DNA from: Drosophila pseudoobscura
Taxonomy: Eukaryota; Arthropoda; Insecta; Diptera; Drosophilidae
Assembly (NCBI RefSeq): GCF_009870125.1
Contig: NC_046683.1
Span: forward strand, 49,243,869-49,307,868
Direction: 5' to 3'
Length of the DNA: 64,000 nucleotides
Shown here: positions 11,187 to 25,400 of the stretch, piece by piece
Position numbering within the stretch: position 1 is the first letter of the stretch
How the letters are laid out: the number at the start of each line of letters is the position of its first letter
The notes under the pieces: model-generated
Told to the model about the DNA's origin: nothing
Database searches by the model: none
What the model saw: the letters and a program-made list of their open reading frames with translations, nothing else
Position numbers and translations under genes: made by a program

Positions 11187-11206
11187 GCGCTACAGCGCTG
11201 TAGCGC
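11187..11206. repeat. 20-bp perfect palindrome near the dar1 5' end
   Basis: GCGCTACAGCGCTGTAGCGC equals its own reverse complement over all 20 bases; the next pair outward (A/G) does not match. The core AGCGCT occurs between two TAC/GTA arms. Confidence 0.85.
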
Positions 11207-11368
11207 GACTGGACTGGCGGCGAGGTTCTTCTGCGCAAAACCCTCGCTCGTCCAATCAGTACGAACTCGGTTCCCGCCAGCGAAGTGACGACTTCCCCAG
11301 ACACGACCGACACCGCGCGAGAAAACCACTCTTTCTGTCCCATCACTCTCGACTGCCGTTAGCCGGAT

Positions 11369-11419
11369 TCAGAGTCAGAGCCACTGTCAGAGCCACTGTC
11401 AGAGTCAGAGTCAGAGTCG
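11369..11419. repeat. AGAGTC / AGAGCCACTGTC array in the dar1 leader region
   Basis: Hexamer AGAGTC units flank two copies of the 12-nt AGAGCCACTGTC. The array lies in the predicted promoter or leader and encodes nothing I can support. Confidence 0.7.
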
Positions 11420-12298
11420 CGTTCTCTTGACCAAGAAGTTCCCTCTATAAGATATAGAAGAAATCGTTTATAGCCCACAAATTGCAGGCGCAGACAAGAT
11501 ACAACAAAAGATACAAGATACGAATAATCATCCATCCGCAGTGGAGAACGCGCGCATCGCATCGCATCGTCTCTCTGAAACGAATGCGGAAGTGGAAAGC
11601 CGGCGGCTTTTAATTTTTTTTTTTTGCATTACGCGTATTGCGATACGTCGTAAAGGATCGAGCCATAAAAAGTCCCGCAAAACAAAAGCCAAACGATACT
11701 TAATGTTCTCGCAAAAAAAGAGCTCCGGGGAAGAGGAAGAAAGTGATCGAGAGTGCATATCCATTCATTTGCATATCCTTGCAAGTAAATTCAATTAAAA
11801 AAAAATATTGTTAAGACGTGCGCCAATGCCTGCTGCTGTTTTTTTTTTTGTTACTGTTGTTCCCCCACCAAGTGCCATGCCAAGATTCAAAGGTATTCAA
11901 TAATATTCGATAATATTCAATAATTCGGAAATAAATTCCCGAAACTCAAAACCCGCAAAAGCAACCAGCAACCAGCCACCAGCAACCAGCAACCGACTGC
12001 AAATTTTGATTAATCATTGTGCCTTGAACTGGTCGTCGTCGTGACTCGTGAGTCAGGGAAACGCTGTCGCTGTCGCTGCCTTAATTACCCGCAAATAAGA
12101 CAAAATTCAACAAATTCAACAAATTATTCAGTTAAATATAAGCACAAGCCGCAATCCGCAAGCCGCAAGCAGCAAGCAGCAAGCAGCAGCCGCAGACACC
12201 GCTCTCCGTGTGCGTGTGTGCGTGTGCGTGTGTGTGAGTGGTGTCCTCTGAAGCCTTTCCTCGAACGGAGCCCCTGGATGCGAAGAAACTCCGCTTAA

Positions 12299-12361
12299 AT
12301 GCATACGGATATCATAATCGGTGACCAATTCGCGGCCAACAATAACTACTGGGTGATGCAG
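12299..12361 (+). CDS. dar1: dar1 coding exon 1 (residues 1-21)
   Basis: The ATG at 12299 follows directly after an in-frame TAA, so this is the first possible start in the frame. The exon reads [20 protein letters not shown] plus Q and stops at CAG|GTGAGT, phase 0. It joins in frame to [10 protein letters not shown] of exon 2. Confidence 0.8.
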
Positions 12362-13407
12362 GTGAGTCCCCGAACGAGAACTACGTCCAAAAGTGGGTCA
12401 AACATCGATAGAAATGGCAGAGCATCATTCTGCATCTAGGGGAGAGGGTCTCAGAGAAACCCTCTCTTTGCAAACAGGAAAAAGATTCAGGTGGAAGGGT
12501 TGCCTTTCAATCAAAAAACCAATCCTCTTAGCACTTGTGCCTTCCCTTGAAAAAAACAAAAAAAAAAAAACATCTCGTAAACAATTACTTCCCATAATTA
12601 TCAGCAAAATGCGTTAATTAAACAGATTTTATGGCAAATTAATTTTAGCCAAATTTGACAAAACAATAAGACATATAAGACAAGGCCTCAACGAGAAAAA
12701 AAAACAAACACCTTTCCGAGTAACCCCGACTTCCGGTTATCAAAATGCAAATCTTGCCCTGGGCCAGATTTTTGTGTCGATTTTTGTGCCTGATTTTCGC
12801 TGGATTTCCATCTTAATCTCAGTCTCAATCTCCGAGGGAGGTAGATATTACGAGTGTAAATAAAAAGCGCACGCGGCAATCGTAAATTACAATTATAATT
12901 GAAAACAAATTAGCTTGATTATCGAGCGGATGGATTGATACTTGTATCTGAGGCGATCGACAGGAGACGGGTACGGACTGCACTTGAAGAATGCGTCTCC
13001 GCGAATGTTTTCACACGGATTAGCACCTTCTCAGGTGTCCCTCTGGTTCTTAGTTCTTTCTCCCTGGGCCGTACCCGTACTCGTACTCGTACTCGTCTCG
13101 TATTTGTGTATTTGTGTATTTGTCAACGCGGCAATCGATTTGTAAATCTCGTTATCACCTGCAGGGCACATTCGATGCAGTCCGAGGCTCTTTAAGCCGT
13201 TCTTAAACAGTGCGTCGGGACGATCGTTTGAACTGGTCCCAGAGTAGAGCCCCCGGAGAACCCATCCCCTGGTCGTCTCAGGGGCGTCGAACGTTTGGCC
13301 GCACTTTTCACGCGTTCCGCAAGGAAATTGTGGCGATCATCTGACACCCTCCATTCGCCCTCTCCCGCTCCTTTCTTTCGGGGCAAATGTTTGCCAGCCT
13401 GTTCCTG

Positions 13408-13438
<31 letters not shown>

Positions 13439-16400
13439 TGCGTGTGTGTGTTGTGTTTGTTCCATTGTTTGACTCGCGCTCACTTGCGAAGCTCCGCGTC
13501 AATATTTGCCCACAACACTTTGCCAATGTGCCAAGTGCTGTGTGCTGTGTGCCGTCTGTCGTCTGTCGACTGATGAGGTGGTGCCTTCTTCATCCCCGTA
13601 GAACCCCGAGAAACCCCTGTCCCTGGTCGGTCTCTACAGCCTGTGTGGCATCGCTGGCGGCGGTGGGAGCAGGGCGGGGAGTCTATAAATATGTTATTCT
13701 GCGGATGAGTAATGCTGCCTTTCCAGGGAATATTTATCCTTCCTATTAATAAGTGGGCAAATGTCAACAGAACAGATGTTGCAGTTCAATGCGTAGGACC
13801 TTGGAACTGGAGGGGGTTTCCATGAGAAAGCGATCAACTCGTAGAGAAATATCTACTGCAACTTCATTGATTCGATGCCTATCCGAAAGTATTCCTTGGG
13901 CTTTTCCCCCATTCTGTGGCAAACATTTCCCCCTTTGTTTTATCTACTTGTTCCCTCCAGAAGACTGCCTTCCAGTCTTACGCCTCTTCATTGATAAGTT
14001 CTCTGCAAGAACTATTGCCTTACTCAACAAAAGCCCTCCCCCTCCCTCTCCCCCCGCCCGCCGCACAGCAACAACTTAAGTGCTTCCTTCCTTCCAGAGA
14101 GATAAGAGAAGAGCCCAGCACTCTCCGAAAAAGAACCCACGACATTGGCACTTCTCAGGAAACACAGCACAGTGTCGTAAAAGAGCCCCCAAACCCCTCT
14201 TTTCCTTCCTTCGTGTTCGACAAGTGTTGGTTGTTGTTCCTCTGCGGTGGTGTTGTTGTTGCTGTTGTTGTGTTATGGTGTTATGGCAGGTGACGTTGGT
14301 TGTTCCGCCTGTCACCCATCCAACACTCAATAGCTGCACTAATTAGGCATGTGTTGTCAAATATTTACACACAGTCGCAAAAGTACAAAGCGCTGTTGCC
14401 CCTCTGTCCCTCTGTCCGTCTGTCCGTCTGTCCCTCTGCTGACTGCCTGTCTGCATGGACGAGTGGAAGAGTCGAAGATTGGAGTCGAGTGCAGAGATAG
14501 AGGGGGCGTCCGAGGAGCGGGCGGCGCTTCTTCCGTTTTGTCCACTGATTTGCCACACTCGTAGATACTCCTCGGCAGATACTCGACAGACACTCGACAG
14601 ATATGACGCGGTAATTCCCACGATTCACACCGATTATGACGAAAACAGAAACTTTCATCTTTTATGGCATTTAGCGAACGAGTTTACGAATTAGTTTACG
14701 ATCCATTTACAAGGAATTAGCAAGCAATGAGTCGCGTACTGCTGTACATATATCGGTACGTATGTATCGGTCGGTATACATATCCTATAGATATCGGCTG
14801 AATAATGGAGCTAATCAAGCACGTAGGCACTCCGCTCCACTCCACTCCACGCAAGTCCAACTGTGGGGCCAGGCACTGGGACTGTTACTGGCCTGGCTCT
14901 GGCACTGCACTGATTAATGGCCCTGAGACCATTGTGCTTCAATCGTAAATAATTAAGTATAGATAAAAATCAGATAACTCATAAGTTTGCCAAGAACAAG
15001 GGGGGGGTGGGGTGGCGATGGAGGTGACTCCACTGTCAGCACGGGGCAAAGATTTATGCAAATTGCTGTACTAAACGAAACCTGCAGTCAAAAGAGTGAT
15101 TTGTCAATAAAAGATACGATTCTAAGCGACACACAGGAATCAAACAAATCAAAGAAACCTTAAAAATATAGGCACAAATATGTATGTATAGTCGTATATT
15201 ATATGGGCTATTCCGTATCTAAATCAATAGAGAAAATACCCGTACTCGTATTTGCATTCACGAATCACACAAAGGCCGGCGGCCGCCTTCAAAGTGGCAA
15301 TCGGAGCTGAAAATTTAACAAGAATTGCAGAGCCCCCTGCCCCCTCCCCACCCACCGATACGGAGTATCTGCCAGATACACAACAGATACAATTGTCTGT
15401 TCATCGGGCGGCCAATAAAAACTTTGTGGCAAATTAGATAGAAAAAAAAGGCCAAATAATGGCTCCGATAAGATAATTACGAGAAATGTTCATGTCAATA
15501 GTTGACTTTCCATTTCGAAAAAATTGAGTTCAAGAGTGAAGCAGCAAGCAGCCCCACTGGCACCAGCTACATGCCCCATGCCCCATGCCACAAGACACCG
15601 AAAATGCCAATTACACAGGGCCCCAGACAATGGTTGGGGCCAACAGTTAGATAATAACTGGAGTAAGCCATGAAAACAGTTTGCAAAAATCTCATTAAGG
15701 CCCCGCGCAGTGCACAGTGGGAGATCGCCGACAGTTCATCCATCTATCCCCCACCATCCCACCATCCATCCATCCAACCATCCATCCATCTTTCTATCTT
15801 CGATCGATTCCTATGCAAATCCCTCGTTCAATTTTCTGTTTCCTCAATTACAATGCCACAAAGATTTTATTTGCCAGTCTTTGCCATATATTTATTATTA
15901 TTATTTCTTTTTTTTTTGGCTTTTGGTCTGGCTTTTGCCAATTCATGCAAATGAAAACGAAAACGAAAACTGGCACACACACACACACACAAACACTAAC
16001 ACAGAAAAAAATGCGCCAAAAATGGCACAAAATATCATTTATTTCTGGCCAAATTTTGATTGATACGCCGCTCCAGTCTGGAGGTCAACTTTTGTCCGAG
16101 GAAAATCAATCACTCACAATTCATTGAGTGCACAATCGGAGATCAGAGCAAAGCAGAGAGAGAGAGAGAGAGAGAACCTTAAGGATACCTCGTAGATAGA
16201 AGAGTGGACTGCTTAGAAAAGAAACTAAAAGTTATAGATACTCGTATCTGGATTTGATATACGACGGTCATACGATCCACAGCCGGAGGCTCCATCAATC
16301 TTTGAGTGATTTTCGATTGAATCATCCTGCAATCAATATCAAATCCCTCTTCAAACTTGCCCGCTTCCCTCCTCCATCAAACCGCATTTTTTATGGCACG

Positions 16401-19400
16401 TGAGCGCTTTTATTGCCGCCTTTGGGTACCCTTTTCTCCACTTAATCCCAACATTTCTTCGAGTCAGACAAATTTTTGATAGATTGCCTCGAGTCGCAGC
16501 CAAAGAAACGTTTCAAATTCGGCGAATTATTGCGGAAACTAGTTTGCTGAAATAAAAACCATACTTTTTATACTACTCGAATGTCGCTGCTGGGTCCACT
16601 CTCGACTCTCCGCACTCCACTCTCCGCACTCCGCACTCTGCCGCAGTGGAGGTGCTAAAACACAGAGCATTGTGTGGCTGTGTGGCTGTGTGCCCCTCGG
16701 TATCGCCTCGGTATCGGTGTCCCCTGTGCCGGCTGGAAGGCAACATTGAAGCGCAATTCGTTTCAAGTTTGATTGGATCAAAAGCTCAGCAGCTGACAGA
16801 GAGACACGTTTCCACAGTTGCCACAGATGGGACAGAGGGGGGAGTACTGGGGGGGAGACTTGGAAACGAAATAAAATATATTTAAAGCTCTCCCCTCGAG
16901 AGAGCTCATTTGATGCCGCATTAAGATCAATTATTTGATTATGAAACCAAATCCGCGTAAAATCTTCAAATAGTTGAACGGCTTAGGTGACCCAGGCCGA
17001 TGTCAAACGCTCTTGCTGTAAATCTCAATAAAAACTGAAATTTATTTCTGCCGACAGCGCGTCAAGGCGCAACATCTCATCGCCCCGAAAAAAAAAATAA
17101 GAAAAATAAGAAAATAACATCATTGGGCCTGAAGCCTGAAGGTGAGAAATGTGGCAAAACAACAATGGGGCAAACACATTTCGATCGGCGACCACTGATA
17201 GAGTCATCACATCACATCGCATCACCAGCCGGCCGCCTCCCATCTCGAGATCTGGTCCGAGATGGGCGTCCCTTTGGGCAGCTCGGCTCGGGGCTCGTAA
17301 AACCCAAACCCCAAAGCCCAAGCCCCAAGCCCCAACACACAAAAGCACAAAAGTTCAAATAAATAAATAACATCCCAAAAAGATACGCTCAAATTGCAAA
17401 TTCAAATTGAAATCGAAATCCCGGCCCAGCTAATGGCGGGCCAATTTTCGTTCAAGTTGATGTAAAACCATTTCGTAAGCTTAACTTTTGATGGAATGGA
17501 ACTGGAACTGGAATTGGAATTGGAACTGGCAAAGAAGACGCACACAAAGAGCACACAAAGAGCATACAGCATACAGCATGCGCACAAGATTATTCCAATT
17601 TACATTATTTGCTTACTTAACTTTTATCACCTAAAGATCGAAGATTTCTATTATTACCCCCGTACCACTCGAACGCCGATCGTCGGTCGTCGATCATCGA
17701 TCATCGTTCCGTTGATCCGTTGATCCGTCGATCACTTGCGCTAATTGCCACAGTACGCAGCCGTACACGCACGAGCCTGAGGAGAGAATGGAAGATCGTA
17801 GCGCCAGAGATCTGTGTGTTGGGCAATTGACCCACTAATAGAGCCTGTCAATAAAAGTATCGTATCGTTTTGTATCGTGTCATATAGTATCGTATCGTAT
17901 CGTATAGTATCGGAAAAGGGAGTCGCAGTGAGTGATCTTGTGCTTGGCCGTTGAACCCCTTTTCGGGGACCCCTCTCGGCAGGTTTGCTTTTCCCTGGGA
18001 GGTATTACTACTACTACAAACATACATATGTACATATATATTTCCTGTTGCTGTTGTTGCTGCTGCTGCACACAAAACACAAATTAATTGCCCGCAAATC
18101 CTGTATTATTCAACAGTTTTCATTTCATTTCAAATTTTTATTGATTCCAACATGTTGCGCATGCCAGCAGTTCCCTCCCCCTCCCCCTCCCACCTTCTGG
18201 CGATCGTCAGGCATCAGTGATTTCCACCTTTGATCGGAAATTGGTTTTATGTGCTTCCAATGTTCTTCCACTTACAGCGAAAATGCCCTCAGGTCGCCCT
18301 CGGTTCGGGCATTTCCTGTGCCCTCCGATGTCAGGGTTGTCACCCTCAACCATAACCATTTCGTAGCTTCACTGGTCACCCTACCATCCTATCCCATTCC
18401 ATGTGCCCGTGTGCCCGTGTGTCCGTCTGCCCGTGTGCCCGTGTGCGATGATGATTGCTTAGCGTGAAATTGTGAGAATATTTTTGAGGCGACGCGTCAT
18501 CGACGTCAATTAATGTTTTATTATGCATTTTTAGTGTGTTTGTTCAGTGCGGAGCAAAGGATATTCAATATCCCGATGATATGCAATAGCTGTGCGAAGG
18601 TTTTCATGCAAATGAGTGGCAGAGTGGCAGAGTAGCAGCGTAGCAGAGGGTGGAAAGTGGAAAGTGCAGCACAGCACAGCACAGGATACTCGGTGTCATA
18701 TGGGAAATGTAAACAGAATGTGTGTGTGTGTGTGTTCAAGTTAAGAGACTTCCCTTGAGATTCTCCGAGTGTAGATATAATTCCTTTGCTGAAACTCTTT
18801 TGCAAAAACTATTTCGCAATTGCATTTTCCCGCACAAAAGCAATTTCAAAATAAATTTCCCATAAAAATCCAATTAATTCCATTTACAAAAACCTCACAT
18901 AAAATACTATAACAAATCGTTGCTGGCCATAGAAAATGGCGCTCTAGACGGGAACGACGAACACGAAATGCCAATAGCAATAGCGCAATATCAATATAAT
19001 TCAGTTTCGAGTGACTTGTCATTAGAATAAATAAACTTATATACGGGTGGGGGGTAGGGTGTAGGGGTACGGGTACGGTGTAGGGGTACGGTGTACGGTG
19101 TACGGGTACGAGAATAGGCAAAAATATATACATTTAAAGGCAGCCAATAAAGAAAATAGACAGACAATCAATAGATAGTCAAACATCAGTCGGAAAGAGA
19201 GATAGAGAATGCTAGAGGGAGAGAAAGATATCATAGTTGAGGGAGAAAAAAAAAAAACTGTCGCAAATTGCGGTCATTCGTCATGCGCACATGAGCAGAA
19301 CGACAGCGGGGGGTCGGGGCCGTCGGCAGCAGCAGCAGCAGCAGCGGCGACAGCGGCAGCGGCAGCAGCAAATGGCGTCGCGGCAATCGATGCTTGTGGA

Positions 19401-22400
19401 TGGAGCGGAGCGGAGGTTGGGTACTTAACGGGGGTGCAGAGTGGGTGATAGATAAATAGCAGTGGAGAGCGTGCGTGCGAGAGAGAGAGAGAGAGAGCAC
19501 CTAGCAGCGATGTCACTCAGCTTTAAATGAAACAAAAGCAAGCAGTTTCTGTTTTTGTTTCTGCTATTATCTCCCCACTCCACACGCATAAATATGAGCA
19601 TATTGTATGGCCGTGTGTCGGTGTGTCTGTGTGCAGGCAGTGGCGTAGGGGTCTATGGGGGCCTATGCAGCAGAAGGGGTCGCCTGAACTGATTAGAAAA
19701 TAAATGCTCAAATATTTTACAACTGCAGAATTCTAAGTATTTATCTTGGCAACCCCCTCTCTGACCACACCCCTGTCTGACATACTCTCACAGCTTTTGC
19801 TGCTGTATTTATCACTCTCTCTCTCGGTCTCGCTCTCTCGCTCGCGCTCTCCCTCACGCTCTCTCTCTCTCTCTCGCTCTCCCTCTCGGTGTGTGAAACT
19901 ATGAAATGTGTTTTGATTTGCTGCGCTTGCCGCAAAGCTTTTGCTAATGCCTCTGCTTGTTGTTGCTGCTGGCGGCTGCTGGTTGGACGCTTCCAGCGGG
20001 TGTCGGGCACTGTCTGCGGTGGGGATTGATGTTGGCAGGGTGGTAGGGGGGAGGGGGGTAGGGGGCGAGGCACTGGGGGCTGTCTCAACATGGCGACGTT
20101 TGCTTTTGCTGCTTAATGGTGCTTAACAGCCGTCGAGCGGAGCGGATAGAGGCGACTGCGCATGTTCCATAGCTTAACGGGAAGTATACGTATACATATG
20201 TACCAGTGTGTGTGAGTGTGTGTGTGCTGTATATAGGAAGAAATTCGCACTGAAACAGTTATGCCAAGAACGAATGGAAAATGTCGCCATTTTGATTGTT
20301 CGGGAAATTTCTAGTAGAAATAGAAATATGTATAGGAATTATTTTATTGCATTTCCTGGCATAATAAAGTACTAGAGAAATTCCACAATCGATACTCCAT
20401 CTCTTTCCCATGCCCCCCCCCAAACCATTCCCATATCAATTTCATTCAACAATTTGTCGTCCATTAACTGTTCACCCCTCCCCCCGCGCTGCTCCTCCGC
20501 CCGGCCATCTTTCAAATCCAAGAGCCCCCAACTCCAGCGGGGAGTATCTTTTCCCACCTTTCCCTCAAAAGCCATTGTTGGGGTCTGTGGTAGGGGAGGG
20601 GTGGCAGCGTTGTTATGATACCTATTAACGCTATTATTATGAAAATTTTCAGCATCATTGATTTTTGTTACCGATTTTCTAATTTAACCAAATTATTGTT
20701 TATTCCGTCGTCGTCTTTCCCATTGATTTATTTCGAATTTTTTTGTCTTTCGCCTCTTTTTTTTCCTGTTTCTGTTTGTCTATTTTCGGGAGTTTTGTTT
20801 CACCCGCCCCTGCCCCGCTCTATTCTGGACCCTCTGGGAGAGGGAGGGGGGGCTGGCGGGGGAATCGGGTTTTCTGTTAACTGGTTGCGTAAATATCTCT
20901 TGGCCTCAATGAAATGCCTCCGCACTCACACTGCACTCCTCCCATAGCTACGATATGGATATGGAGGCTCTTTTTCCTCAATGAAATGCCGAAAATTAGC
21001 ATAATCTCTATCTCTGGTGGTGGCTGGTGGTGTCTGTGGCTGTGCCTTTCTCGCTCTGGGTTTACACTGGCCAACAGGGGTTCTCGTGGCCCGCCAAAGG
21101 TGTGATGTTTCTATGGAAAGTAAGAGTTGAAGTTGAAATATCTTCGATTCGATGCTGTGCAGTGTGGCAGCAGCGGCGGCGTGGCGGCACTCCAAGAGGG
21201 AAAATAAAAGCGAAACCTGTTCGCATTTTAAACGAAAATCTTGTTGGACATGATGTTGCCCCCTAAAGAGGTTTGCAGGTGGGGGCATAAGGGAGAGGGA
21301 GAGTCAGGTAGGGGCAGGGCAGGGCAGGACGGTGAGGAGAGGAGAGGGTTATTTGTTTGTTGGTGTCAAAGCTGTCACATATTTTATGAAGCTGCAGCGG
21401 CGACGGCGGCATACAGGCGGTTCAAGGGGTCACCGAGCATACAGCTCCGCAGCCGTGTGTGCCCCACACGCATTCATCTCGGTGTTCGCCCCACCGATGG
21501 TGCCCCTCCGTTGCCCCTCTGCTGCACATGCATTTTAATTTCCCAGTTGTTGGTAATTGCCTGGCCCGTCCCCTTGGGCCATCATGCCGCATTTGTCCCA
21601 AGCCGTGGCTATGATTTCTGGCCAGGCACAGGCGCAGGCCCAGGCCCAGGCACAGATTTCTGGCCGCGTCTGAGTCGTGATTGCAATTGGCAGCAGTTGC
21701 CTCCCATAGAGGGGAGGGGCAGTGGCAGGGGGCAGGGGCAGGCCAGACATATGTTAGCCTTATAATTTATGCCCCTGGATTTGTGCTGTGAGTTTTGTTT
21801 TTTTCTTTTCTGTTTATGTTTCTGTTTCTGATTTTATTAATTGTACAAACCGATGGTCAAAATATGTCTGCCCTCGAGGCGCATTTGTATGTACGTTTCA
21901 GTCTTACTTTTATTTGATTTTATAAGAGCTGCAAATACGTATAGGTATGTATCTCTGGTTCTACCAATAGTACGAGTACTGGTAGCTCCCTTCCTCTGTG
22001 CTCCCTCTGCCGACAGTTGATTTGCAATTATAGAAAGAGAGAGAATCGAGAACTGCCCAAGGTTGCTGCCTGATAATTTATATGTCACTGTTAAAAGTTA
22101 AATGCACTTAACACGAGAATTAAACAAACAGTTAAGCCAATACAACAAATACAATCGAGTAGCAAATTAAACTCATTTGGGTGGATCGTTAAAATAAATC
22201 ACATTCTGCCATTCTACGGAGGGACACCGGCTCACAAAAAGAGAGAGGGAGAGAGGCAGAGGCAGAGGCAGAGAAAGGTGTTCCATAATAAGTGAAATTA
22301 GCAGAGGAATAGGGCGGGGCGGGGGGCAGAGAGGAGAGGCCACCTCTGGAGCTCGCCCATTTCCATGTGGAATTCCCATTCTCTGTCATATTTTTCCACC

Positions 22401-25400
22401 CATTTTCCAATCACTAAACTAAACGTTTAGTTTTATCTCTCCTCTAATTAAATGCTGGAAAATAAATGCTTAATTGGACAGTCAGTCGATGGACTTTTGA
22501 ATGAGCAAAAAAAAAACTCGGCAAAAAAATGCTTCAAAAATGTTAAACAGTAGCACAAACGTCTGTCTGTCTGTTTGTCTGTCTGTCTGTTTGTCTGTCT
22601 ATCTGGTGGTGATGTCTGGTGGCATTTTAAACTTGCCACACAATCTGCATACAGCAGCAGCAGCAGCAGCAGCAGGCATGCGGCATACGAAGGAGAGTCC
22701 ATTTGGGCCCGATATTTGAATGCTAGTCAACGCGAAATAGATATGTGCCAAAAGATTTTGACAGGCCAACTATCAATTTATATCGTTAATGTGGCAGACT
22801 CTCGTTTCGTTTCGCTTCGTTTCGCTTCGATTCGGTTTTGCCTGCCACTTTTTCTGTGGCAACATTCGGCTCAAACTGAAGCTAATTGAATTGTCGATAA
22901 GGCAAACGTTTTGACAGCTCGACAGCTGCCCAAAAATGTTACAAAAAAAACAAAAACCAACACAAAAAAAAGAGTAAACTTCCAGCTGTGGAAAATGTCA
23001 TTTCGAAGAAGTTACTGCCCTGGCCCACATTGCGTATACGTAACCGTTGACTCATTGTCTCTATGTCGCACCGTCTGTATGAGGCGGCATTCTAAGCACA
23101 CGAATGTGCCGCAATTTGACCTAGTTTTGTCGACAATAAGAACAGCCACCACCACCACCACCGACACATGAGTCATGGGGCACACAGCTCTCGAGCTCCA
23201 CAGCTCCCCAGCTATCCAGCCATCCAGCTATGGATGTCCCCACTGTGGCAGCAGCAGCTGCGACTGCAACGACGACTCCTTTGAAGCTTGTGCGAAATTT
23301 ATGCGCACAATATGCGAAATTTATTGTAATGACAATCGCTTAGTGCATAATTCTCCAGACACTGTAGTGCCAGTGCCCCCATCCGCCCCTTTGCCCCTCC
23401 CCACCCCCCCGCCCCCCACACTTTTTGTGAGCAGGAAGCGGGCAATCATTTCGGCTTGTTTTGCCATTTGTTTGGGGTCTTATTTTGGATGCAGCTGCTC
23501 GGCTGCTGCTCCAATTGACGCCCACCTGCGCGACGAACGAGAGGAGGAGCCGGGGAGGAGCTGAGGAGGAGCTGCCTTTGACGTCAGAGTGGGTTTTTGT
23601 GCGAGAGAGGCAAACTAATCGGCTTGAGTGGGGCCATAAATCCCACAGGGATGCACATGACGAACAAGGGTATTCAGAAGTACAAGAGCCAGACCTTAAC
23701 TGGTCTCCAGAGCGAGGTCAACGACTAACCCGAGATAGACGCAATGGTGTCCTGATTTCAAAGGAAATTCAACACCATTTCAGGGCAAATCCAGAGACAG
23801 TTTTCGATGGGAATGCACAGGTCGAAAGTGTATCCAGTCGGAATCTGATTTCAAAGGGAAAGTCTCTTTCATTTCTAGGGAAAACAATGTCCGGCACAGC
23901 CCTGGAATCCTTTTGAAACGCAGGTCACAGCCTCAGCTTGGAGTTGCAGCTGGATGGGGGACGGGGCGGCGGGGGGTGCTTTCATTTTCATTGAACAATG
24001 TGCATCATTAACGCAAAATGCTCCTCGGCTGCCTGCCTGCCTGCCTCTCTCGTTAACAAAAGCGCAAATATTTTAAGCTTACATTTCGGTTTTCGTTTTT
24101 CGTATTTTGTTTTTCTCGTTTGTTATTTTTACAGCAAATATTCAGCAAAAAAAAAAAAAAAGAATAAAAAAATACAAAATACGTCTTAATGAAGTGCGAT
24201 TCAGATTCACTTCACTGGAGACCTTAGGGAGGGAGGAGGGAGGGGGGGTATGTCCAGGGTATGCACGGGAGGGGATACGTGTTTTTTTGTGGTCATGCCA
24301 AATGAGGAAGTTTCAAGCGTTTCGGCAAGTGTCTCTGTGGCTGCCCCTCCATCTCCTCCTCCCTCCTCCCTTCCGTGGAGCCACTCATCTGGGACTCACG
24401 TGCGACACAGTCGATGGTTGTGTGTGTTTTCTGATTTTTGTGGGCTGGTCTCCCTCTGCCCATTTTTGGCTTTGGCTTTTCGGCTTTTCTGCTGCTGCTG
24501 CTGCTGCTACTCTTTTTTTGGGGCTCTTGCATTGATTAACGCATTTCTTTGGCCTGCTGCTGCTGCTGCCGTTGCTGCTGTCTCGCATTGTCCCGCCACA
24601 ACAATTGTGGCTGTTCCCCTGCTCCCCAGCTCCCCTGTCTGCCCGCCAGTGGGACTGCCGCTGCCGCTGTTTTGGCAAGTGATTTATGCCGCCGTTGGGG
24701 GACTGTAACGTGACACATTGAGGAGACACATTTGTAGCTAATAAGTTTAGTGGCATAATGAATGGCATTTGAAAAGGTCCATTGAATCGCGGCCCGGGAA
24801 TCGCGCTGCGGCAGGGGAATACGATTGCAACACACACACATTTTCAAATGAATCATTGGCGCTCAAATGTGGGTTGCAAGAATTAAAAGTGGACTCATTT
24901 TTTTGGGTCGACAGCTCGGGGGGGAACATGGCACGATTCTCTACCGAATATCGGGAGTATATCTGGAGGATAGATTTCCTTTAGAGAATACTTTTCTCAC
25001 CCTTCCATCTGCTTTCCATTTGGCCAAAGCTTGGACTTGGGCTTGCAGGAGATTTATGATCCTTGGTTCAGGAAACTCCTCCTCCTCCTCCTTCCCGTGC
25101 TCCATCTGGTTTTCTCCCTGGCACTAAAATACAAAACAAAAAGAAGGAGTCAGAAAAACACATTTTGTCAGAGAAAGACGAGGCCAGTTAATTTTTAAAG
25201 ACTCGCACGCGTCTCCTCGAGCGGCAGCACACGCCAATGCCAATGGCAATGGCAATGCCAGTGCCAGAGATCGACAGGCAGGCACACACCTTCATAAAGG
25301 TGTTAAAATGTCGGGCTCTAAAGGGCACAGGCACAGGCGCAGGCACAGGCGCAGGCCCAGCCAAAGGACAGACATGCCACGACAGAGGAGTGGGGGGCAC

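Larger units (their letters stand above)
11161..12298 (+). promoter_or_regulatory. dar1: Candidate dar1 promoter and 5' leader
   Basis: This is the GC-moderate stretch before the dar1 start codon. It begins after a GAGA-rich block, contains a 20-bp perfect palindrome (11187-11206), an AGAGTC/AGAGCCACTGTC array (11369-11419) and short ATG-initiated frames. A TCAGTT initiator match lies at 12128-12133 but has no downstream promoter element at the right distance. I cannot fix the transcription start; a start between about 11.2 and 12.2 kb would give a leader of 0.1-1.1 kb. Confidence 0.3.

Noticed and set aside
12128..12133. TCAGTT initiator as the dar1 transcription start
   Set aside because: No TATA box upstream and no downstream promoter element at +28; kept only as a weak note.
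19045..19112. GGGTAC/GGTGTA array considered as telomere-like repeat
   Set aside because: Drosophila telomeres lack telomerase-type repeats and the array sits inside an intron; it is a local microsatellite.
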